From assembly GCF_001428625.1 (NCBI RefSeq), contig NZ_LMIE01000031.1, positions 233,247 through 297,246 of the forward strand: a stretch of 64,000 nt of DNA, read 5' to 3'. Of the stretch, positions 58,534-64,000 are shown one piece after another. The stretch is from Hydrogenophaga sp. Root209 (lineage in GTDB: Bacteria > Pseudomonadota > Gammaproteobacteria > Burkholderiales > Burkholderiaceae_C). A program made the position numbers and the translations under genes. The notes under the pieces are model-generated. The model did not search any database. It was not told where the DNA came from and saw only the letters and a program-made list of their open reading frames with translations. The stretch's first letter is position 1; each line of letters opens with the position of its first letter.

Positions 58534-59668
58534 CGGCACACACACAGGCCACCGCCGCGCATGCCGACGCGAGCCAGAACACGCTGGCCAGCCCGAAGGC
58601 CGAGCTGAGGAATCCCCCGGCCACGCCGCCCACCACACCCGGCAAGCCATAACCCACCACGGTGTAGAGCGCCTGCCCGCGCCCGCGCAGGCGCCCCGGG
58701 AAATGGTGCGACAGCATGGCAATGCACACCGTGTGGTGCGCGGCGAAGGTGATGGCGTGCAGCGCCTGGGCCACCAGCAGCAGCGGCCACACCAGCGGGA
58801 AACCGGCGGTCAGGCCCATGCGCAAGGCCATGAGCGCCGCGGCCAGCACCAGCCAGGCCGAGAGCGACAGTCGCGGCAGCCAGCGGCCCTGGGTGAAGAA
58901 CCAGCCGATCTCGATCACCACCGACAGCGCCCACAGCAGACCGATCACCGTCTTGCTGTAGCCCAGCGCGTCCAGGTAGAGCGAGAAGAAGACGTAGATG
59001 AAGATGTGCGCGAGCACATGGAAGAACACCGCCGCGAAGAACCAGCGCACTGGCGGCTGGCGCAGCACCGGCCACACGCTGGGCTGCACCTCGTCGGCGT
59101 GGGCCGGTTCGCGAAAGTCGGGCAGCAGCCACACGCTGATCGTCACGGCGGCCAGCGTGGCCAGTGTCCAGGCGGGAAAGTGCACCAAGCCGAACCGCTC
59201 GAACCAGAACCCCGCCGTCACCACCGTCACCAGAAACCCCAGCGAGCCCCACAGGCGGATGCGGCCATAGCGCCGGGCGTCGAACGCTCCGCCGTGGCTC
59301 ACCAGGTGTGCCAGCGCGGCTTCGCTCATGGGCATCATCCCGCTGGTGTGGGTGAACATCAGCAGCAACACCACGAAGAGGCCCACGCCGCCCAAGTCGA
59401 ACCACAAGCCCAACGAAAGCAGCAGTGCGGCCGTGGCGCCGTAGCGCAACAAGCGCACGCGTTCGCCGGTGCGGTCGCTCAATGAACCCCAGAGGTACGG
59501 CGCAAACAGGCGCGAGGCCGACTGCACCGAGGTCAGCACGCTGATGGCCAGCAGGCTGAACCCGAGCTCCTTGAGCCATAGCGGGAGGTAGGGATTGAAG
59601 AAGCCGATGTGCGCGAAGTAGCTCGCGCTCAGCATGGCAAACGGAAACAGATTTCTTTGCCGACTCAC
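58499..59668 (-). CDS. Major facilitator superfamily transporter (HcaT-like)
   Basis: This 389-residue transporter has about twelve helices and the MFS_1-like/HcaT pattern. The first helices contain FPFAMLSASYFAHIGFFNPYLPLWLKELGFS, then the cytoplasmic LWGSLSDRTGERVRLLRYGA motif between helices 2 and 3. HcaT-like proteins are proposed phenylpropionate or nucleoside-type transporters, but the substrate is not predictable here. An inverted repeat follows on the upstream side, between it and aroC. Confidence 0.88.
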   Translation of the reverse strand: MSRQRNLFPFAMLSASYFAHIGFFNPYLPLWLKELGFSLLAISVLTSVQSASRLFAPYLWGSLSDRTGERVRLLRYGATAALLLSLGLWFDLGGVGLFVVLLLMFTHTSGMMPMSEAALAHLVSHGGAFDARRYGRIRLWGSLGFLVTVVTAGFWFERFGLVHFPAWTLATLAAVTISVWLLPDFREPAHADEVQPSVWPVLRQPPVRWFFAAVFFHVLAHIFIYVFFSLYLDALGYSKTVIGLLWALSVVIEIGWFFTQGRWLPRLSLSAWLVLAAALMALRMGLTAGFPLVWPLLLVAQALHAITFAAHHTVCIAMLSHHFPGRLRGRGQALYTVVGYGLPGVVGGVAGGFLSSAFGLASVFWLASACAAVACVCAVKAWVLQRTSA

Positions 59669-59676
59669 AAGAGACC

Positions 59677-59736
59677 CCGTTCACCCTGAGCCTGTCGAAG
59701 GGCTCGCAAGGGCTTCGACAAGCTCAGCCCGAACGG
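59677..59736. repeat. TTCGACAGGCTCAG-type inverted repeat between MFS gene and aroC
   Basis: The left arm 59677-59703 (CCGTTCACCCTGAGCCTG, then TCGAAGGGC) and right arm 59710-59736 (GGGCTTCGACAAGCTCAGCC, then CGAACGG) are separated by only six bases, forming a compact hairpin. It is the shortest-spacer copy in the window. Confidence 0.85.
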
Positions 59737-59767
59737 GAGGAGTTGGCGCACGAAACGGTGGGGCGAA

Positions 59768-60868
59768 TCACCGTCGACCGGCGGCCGCGATGTCGGGTGT
59801 GGGCAATTGCACGTCGCCGCACTGGGCGCGGTGGCGCAGCGCGTGGTCCATCACCACCAGCGCCAGCAGCGCTTCGGCGATCGGTGTGGCGCGGATGCCC
59901 ACGCAGGGGTCGTGGCGGCCTTTGGTGATGATCTCGGTGGGCGCGCCTGCCACGTCGATCGTCTCGCGCGGGATCAGGATGGAGCTGGTGGGCTTGATCG
60001 CGATCGCCACCTCCAGGTCTTGCCCGGTGCTGATGCCACCCAGCACACCGCCGGCCTTGTTGGCCGCGAAGCCCTCGGGTGTGAGGCTGTCGCCGTGCGT
60101 GCTGCCCTTGTCGGACACGCTGGAAAACCCGGCGCCGATCTCCACGCCCTTGACCGCATTGAGGCCCAGCATGGCGTAGGCGATGTCGGCATCGAGCCGG
60201 TCGTACAGCGGCTGGCCCAGGCCCACCGGCATGCCCTGCGCGGTCACGCGGATGCGCGCGCCGCAGGAGTCGCCGCTCTTGCGCAGGGCGTTCATGTAGT
60301 CCTCCAGCGCCGACACGTCGGCCACGGGGGCGAAGAACGGGTTGTTCGGCACGTGCTCCCAGCCCTCGAACGGCACGACCACTTCGCCGATCTGCGTCAT
60401 GCAGCCGCGAAAGGTGGTGCCGAACTTCTCTTTCAACCACTTGCGCGCCACGGCGCCAGCGGCCACGGTGGGCGCGGTCAGGCGGGCCGAGCTGCGCCCA
60501 CCACCGCGCGGGTCGCGGATGCCGTATTTCTGCCAGTAGGTGTAGTCGGCGTGGCCGGGGCGGAAGGTCTGGGCGATGTTGCCGTAGTCCTTGCTGCGCT
60601 GGTCGGTGTTGCGGATCAGCAGGGCGATCGGTGTGCCGGTGGTCTTGCCCTCGTACACGCCGCTCAGGATTTCGACCGCGTCAGGCTCGTTGCGCTGGGT
60701 GACGAACTTGCTGGTGCCCGGGCGGCGGCGGTCCAGGTCGGCCTGGATGTCGGCCTCGCTGAGTTCCATGCCCGGCGGACAGCCGTCGATTACGCAGCCA
60801 ATGGCCGGGCCGTGGGATTCACCAAAGTTGGTGACGCAAAACAGGGTGCCGAAGGTGTTGCCGCTCAT
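59768..60868 (-). CDS. aroC: Chorismate synthase
   Basis: This 366-residue FMN-dependent enzyme makes chorismate from EPSP, the last step of the shikimate pathway. The start at 60868 gives [49 protein letters not shown] and the C-terminal [17 protein letters not shown] are the family signatures. In-frame sequence upstream to 61081 is not conserved family sequence. It diverges from a cupin gene. Confidence 0.97.
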   Translation of the reverse strand: MSGNTFGTLFCVTNFGESHGPAIGCVIDGCPPGMELSEADIQADLDRRRPGTSKFVTQRNEPDAVEILSGVYEGKTTGTPIALLIRNTDQRSKDYGNIAQTFRPGHADYTYWQKYGIRDPRGGGRSSARLTAPTVAAGAVARKWLKEKFGTTFRGCMTQIGEVVVPFEGWEHVPNNPFFAPVADVSALEDYMNALRKSGDSCGARIRVTAQGMPVGLGQPLYDRLDADIAYAMLGLNAVKGVEIGAGFSSVSDKGSTHGDSLTPEGFAANKAGGVLGGISTGQDLEVAIAIKPTSSILIPRETIDVAGAPTEIITKGRHDPCVGIRATPIAEALLALVVMDHALRHRAQCGDVQLPTPDIAAAGRR

Positions 60869-61031
60869 GCGCTGGATTATCCCTGAGGCACGCTGGTGCG
60901 CCGGTGAGCCAGTCTGGTGCGTGAGGTGCCCGAAAAAACGCCCGCATGGCAGGAAGGGCGACAGGAACATTTCGTGCTTCGCGCTGCAGTGCAGCAAATC
61001 GTTGCTGCCCAGCCCCAGAAAGGAGCGCTCC

Positions 61032-61454
61032 ATGCTCGATCGCACCAGCACCCTGTTCTCGCACGTCAAAGGCACCGACAACCCCTACGCCACCGGCGGT
61101 CTGCGGGATTTTTTCCTCTACCGCGACCTCGGCATCGCAGCCGCCACCCACGGCAAGGTGATCGCGCATCTGGTCAAGGCCAACCTGCCGCCCGAGGAGG
61201 GTACGGGCTGGCACCGCCACGAGGCCGACTTCCAGATCGTGATCATGATCAAAGGTTGGGCCAAGTTCATGTACGAGGATCAGGTGACGCTGGTGGAAGC
61301 CGGCGACTGCGTGCACCAGCGCCCGGGCATCCGCCACTATCTGTTCGACTATTCACCGGACATGGAGTACCTGGAGATCGTATCGCCGGCGGACTTCAAG
61401 ACGGTGGATGTGGAGCCGGTATGTGAGATTCCCAAACCTGCGCCTTGGGGTTGA
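61032..61454 (+). CDS. Cupin domain protein
   Basis: This 140-residue single-domain cupin has metal-site residues in [19 protein letters not shown] (His-x-His and Glu further on) and in the second motif [18 protein letters not shown]. The function is unknown; small cupins of this type may be isomerases, dioxygenases or sensors. An AGGAG-type site precedes the ATG at 61032. It diverges from aroC and has no operon partner. Confidence 0.85.
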   Translation: MLDRTSTLFSHVKGTDNPYATGGLRDFFLYRDLGIAAATHGKVIAHLVKANLPPEEGTGWHRHEADFQIVIMIKGWAKFMYEDQVTLVEAGDCVHQRPGIRHYLFDYSPDMEYLEIVSPADFKTVDVEPVCEIPKPAPWG

Positions 61455-61546
61455 TTGGGGTTCGGGGATTGCTGGGCTGCCGGGTTGCTGGGCCCGGGAG
61501 CATGGGTACGGGCACTCCAACGGCGGTTTAAACACCCGCCAATTGG

Positions 61547-61643
61547 GATCGGGCGCCTGGGCGCTCTGCGCAGCGAAATAAAGGGGGAGGCGGCACCAGC
61601 CGCCGGAGGACATTCGCGGAGCAGAGCGCCCAGGTGCCCGATC
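61547..61643. repeat. 97-bp cruciform-like inverted repeat
   Basis: The 23-base arms 61547-61569 (GATCGGGCGCCTGGGCGCTC, then TGC) and 61621-61643 match as reverse complements at 22 of 23 positions. Inside the 51-base loop is a second hairpin, GGCGGC-ACCA-GCCGCC (61589-61604). It fills the 231-base gap between the cupin and GST genes. No coding sequence is supported there. It looks like a non-autonomous palindromic element or a strong bidirectional RNA hairpin. Confidence 0.85.
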
Positions 61644-61685
61644 CAGCGCGAGGTAGCCGCCTACAACGCAACGAACAACAAAACC

Positions 61686-62342
61686 TCAGAACTCCGCATC
61701 CAACTCATCGATGTCATCCGGCTCAGCCTCCGCAGCAGCCACCCACTCCTTCATCGCCGGCAACGCCATGATGGCGTCGCAGTACGCCACACACACCTCG
61801 TCAATCGCCACCCCGTAGGTGATGAAGCGCGTGACCACCGGCGCAAACATCGCATCCGCCATGCAGGGCTTGGCACCAAACAGGTAAGGCCCGCCGTAGG
61901 CTTCCAGACACTCCGTCCAGATCGCCTCGATGCGGTCGATGTCCGTCTGCGCGCGCGACCAGAGTTTGAAGTTCGGGAAATGCGCTTTGATGTTCATCGG
62001 CAGCGACGAACGCATCGAACTGAAGCCCGAATGCATCTCGCCACAGATCGCGCGGCAGTGCGCGCGTGCTGCGCGGTCTGCCGGCAACAGGCCCGCCTTG
62101 GGTTTGATTTCGTTGATGTATTCGCCAATGGCCAGCGTGTCCCACACGTGAATACCCTGGTGTTCCAGCGCGGGCACCCGCATCGAGGCCGAGAGCAGCA
62201 GCATTTCGGCCTTCATAGCCGGATCGTCGGGCGAGATGACCTTCTCGGTGAACTCCAACTTGGCCAGCCGGGCCATCAGCCAGCCCCGCAGGGCCCAGGC
62301 ACCGTAGTTCTTGCTGCTGATCGTGAGTACCGTGGTGGTCAT
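61686..62342 (-). CDS. Glutathione S-transferase family protein
   Basis: This 218-residue GST has a thioredoxin-like N-terminal domain (about 1-82), with MRVPALEHQGIHVWDTLAIGEYI holding the cis-Pro and Ser-equivalent glutathione contact. A helical C-terminal domain follows (about 90-218, with FGAKPCMADAMFAPVVTRF). The start at 62342 has GAGGAG seven bases upstream; an ATG six bases earlier is too close to that site. It is acidic at the C-terminus. The substrate is unknown. Confidence 0.88.
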   Translation of the reverse strand: MTTTVLTISSKNYGAWALRGWLMARLAKLEFTEKVISPDDPAMKAEMLLLSASMRVPALEHQGIHVWDTLAIGEYINEIKPKAGLLPADRAARAHCRAICGEMHSGFSSMRSSLPMNIKAHFPNFKLWSRAQTDIDRIEAIWTECLEAYGGPYLFGAKPCMADAMFAPVVTRFITYGVAIDEVCVAYCDAIMALPAMKEWVAAAEAEPDDIDELDAEF

Positions 62343-62475
62343 GGACATGCTCCTCGTTGACCCTGCTCTGAGCAAGGGCTGTGCCACAAAAGTGCCCAGC
62401 CACGCACCGCAGCGGTGCAGACCCGGCTGGCGCGTTACTTGCCTGCACAGCAACACGTAGTTTCAGGATCCCACC

Positions 62476-63687
62476 ATGCTGTACCAGGCCTACCAGACCC
62501 AGTCCGACCTGCTCTCGCCGTTGCGACTCATGGCCCAGCACCTGAGCGCTTCGCTGTGGCTGCAAGACACGGAACGCAGCGTGCTGCGCAAGGTGGCCGC
62601 CGCCTGTGACGTGATCTCGCGCCTGCGCCTCACGCACTCGCGCCCGCCCTACAACATTGGCCAGGTGATGGTGGGTGACCAGGAAGTGCCCGTGACCGAA
62701 GAAGTCGCGCTCACCCTGCCCTTCGGCACGCTGCTTCACTTTCGCAAGGCGGGCGTGGAGCCGCAGCCGCCGGTGCTGCTGGTGGCACCGCTCTCGGGCC
62801 ACTTCGCCACCCTGCTGCGCGAAACCGCCCGCACCCTGCTGCAGGACCACGACGTCTTTATCACCGACTGGCACAACGCGCGCGACGTCTCGCTGCTGCA
62901 CGGCGGCTTTTCGCTCGACGACTACATCACCTACATGATCCGCTTCACCGAGGCCGTGGGACCAGGCAGCCACATGGTGGCGGTGTGCCAGCCCTGTGTG
63001 GCGGCACTCGCGGCCACCGCCGTGATGGCCGAAGACGACAACCCGGCGCAACCGCGCAGCCTCACGCTGATGGCCGGCCCGGTGGACTGCCGCGTGAACC
63101 CGACCGAGGTGAACCGCCTGGCCACCAGCAAGCCCATCGAATGGTTCGAGAAGAACCTCATCAACCACGTGCCGCTGCCGCACACCGGCTTCATGCGCCG
63201 CGTGTATCCCGGCTTCATCCAGCTCTCGGCCTTCATGGCCATGAACCCGGAGCGCCACAAACAGTCGTTCCGCAACATCTACGACCACCTGGAACACGGT
63301 CGCACCGAGGAGGCGCAAGTGATCCAGGACTTCTACGAGGAATACCTGGCGGTCAACGACCTGCCGGCCGAGTTCTACCTGGAGACGGTGGCCAAGGTGT
63401 TCCAGACCTACGACCTGCCGCGCGGAGAGCTCACCTGGAACGGACGCAAGGTCAACCCGGCGGCCATCCGCCGCACCGCCCTCATGACGGTGGAAGGCGA
63501 GCGCGACGACATCTGCGCGGTCGGCCAGACCGTGGCCGCGCAAGACTTGTGCAGCAGCGTGCGCCCCTACCTCAAGACCCACCACGTACAGACCGGCGTG
63601 GGCCACTACGGCGTGTTCAGCGGGCGGCGCTGGAACCAGCAAATCTATCCACGCGTACGGGACATGATCCACGCCACGATGGGGTGA
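62476..63687 (+). CDS. phaZ: Intracellular polyhydroxyalkanoate depolymerase
   Basis: This 403-residue intracellular PHB depolymerase is related to Ralstonia PhaZ1. The alpha/beta-hydrolase nucleophile is a cysteine, C171 in AVCQPCVAA. An Asp in VEGERDDICAVGQ (about residue 340) and H377 in GVGHYGVFSG complete the triad. It releases 3-hydroxybutyrate oligomers or thiolytic products from storage granules. It ends in a strong bidirectional terminator. Confidence 0.96.
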   Translation: MLYQAYQTQSDLLSPLRLMAQHLSASLWLQDTERSVLRKVAAACDVISRLRLTHSRPPYNIGQVMVGDQEVPVTEEVALTLPFGTLLHFRKAGVEPQPPVLLVAPLSGHFATLLRETARTLLQDHDVFITDWHNARDVSLLHGGFSLDDYITYMIRFTEAVGPGSHMVAVCQPCVAALAATAVMAEDDNPAQPRSLTLMAGPVDCRVNPTEVNRLATSKPIEWFEKNLINHVPLPHTGFMRRVYPGFIQLSAFMAMNPERHKQSFRNIYDHLEHGRTEEAQVIQDFYEEYLAVNDLPAEFYLETVAKVFQTYDLPRGELTWNGRKVNPAAIRRTALMTVEGERDDICAVGQTVAAQDLCSSVRPYLKTHHVQTGVGHYGVFSGRRWNQQIYPRVRDMIHATMG

Positions 63688-63700
63688 TGTTTCGGCAAGC

Positions 63701-63739
63701 CCATGAAAAACGCCCCGGCATGCGGGGCGTTTTTCATGG
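63701..63739. terminator. Bidirectional terminator between phaZ and the CBS-domain gene
   Basis: CCATGAAAAACGCCCCG (63701-63717) and CGGGGCGTTTTTCATGG (63723-63739) are a perfect 17-base inverted repeat with a five-base loop. The GC core is followed by a T-run on each strand, so it stops both converging genes. Confidence 0.95.
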
Positions 63740-63752
63740 AGCCTGAAGCGGA

Positions 63753-64000
63753 TCAGCGTGCCGGTGCGGCGGGCTGCACCTCGTCTTCGGCCGGCCAGTC
63801 GCGGATGTAGGCCTTGAGCATCTGGTTCTCGAAATTCTGGCTGTCCACCACGGCCTTGGCCACGTCGTAGAAGCTGATCACGCCCATCAGCATCTTGTTG
63901 TCCATCACCGGCATGTAGCGGGTGTGCCGCTCCAGCATCATGGGGCGCACCTGTTCAAGCTCGGTCTGGGGGGTGCAGGTCATGGGGTGGTCGTCCATCA
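63753..64000 (-). CDS. CBS domain-containing protein (C-terminal part, cut by window edge)
   Basis: The last 82 or so residues of a CBS-domain protein read in from the right edge. RHTRYMPVMDNKMLMGVISFYDVAKAVVD is the end of a CBS motif, followed by a C-terminal helix FENQMLKAYIRDW. CBS pairs bind adenine nucleotides and often regulate other proteins. The N-terminal part and start lie outside the window. Confidence 0.88.
   Translation of the reverse strand, partial: MDDHPMTCTPQTELEQVRPMMLERHTRYMPVMDNKMLMGVISFYDVAKAVVDSQNFENQMLKAYIRDWPAEDEVQPAAPAR

Overview
The window is high-G+C bacterial chromosome, almost wall-to-wall coding on both strands, with no insertion sequence, prophage or CRISPR array. 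The gene set suggests a beta-proteobacterium of the order Burkholderiales, most likely Comamonadaceae (a Hydrogenophaga-like genome is a guess). It includes two Bug/TctC-type periplasmic binding proteins, an intracellular PHB depolymerase with a cysteine nucleophile, a degenerate RibBA, PEP-CTERM proteins, and small GC-rich intergenic repeats.

Region by region. 1-567: the tail of a gene ending in a Ser-Gly repeat (probably pilY1) overlapping a type IV pilin. 637-7211: one tightly packed plus-strand run, ribE-ribBA-ribH-nusB-aminotransferase-ybgC-tolQ-tolR-tolA (riboflavin synthesis, transcription antitermination, envelope Tol system). 7333-11642: dnaE and a DUF599 membrane protein on the minus strand. 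11736-16829: a Bug protein, a LysR-linked redox/stress group (flavodoxin-like quinone reductase, DoxX, pirin) and an FAD oxidoreductase. 16890-21074: gluQ, trmB, an RluA-type pseudouridine synthase and small envelope proteins.

21116-31244 is the most distinctive part. A GntR regulator and a YdiJ-like FAD/Fe-S dehydrogenase (carrying a frameshift) diverge from a class V aminotransferase, a complete TRAP transporter (DctP-DctQ-DctM), a crotonase-fold protein lacking the usual catalytic glutamate, and a CaiB-type CoA transferase. Two near-palindromic GntR-type operators lie in the divergent promoter region. Together they look like uptake and CoA-dependent catabolism of an unidentified hydroxy or oxo acid.

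31398-46630: alaS, gabD, tRNA-Gly(CCC), a PEP-CTERM protein, a manganese-riboswitch-controlled UPF0016 exporter, scoAB with a divergent PAS-LuxR regulator and a perfect palindrome, a second Bug protein, two AhpD-like proteins, a thioesterase, a DMT transporter, an SDR and ETF-ubiquinone oxidoreductase. 46655-51440: a tandem glycine riboswitch followed by gcvT-gcvH-gcvP. 51448-64000: an Ivy-domain lysozyme-inhibitor-like protein, a B12-type radical SAM protein with unusual cysteine spacing, a DsbA-like protein, three shikimate genes (aroE, aroQ, aroC) interleaved with transporters, a cupin, a GST, phaZ, and the C-terminal end of a CBS-domain protein at the window edge.

Repeats recur between genes: a TTCGACAGGCTCAG-type inverted-repeat family at four loci, two copies of a GC-rich Comamonadaceae-like hairpin, and a 97-bp cruciform-like element.
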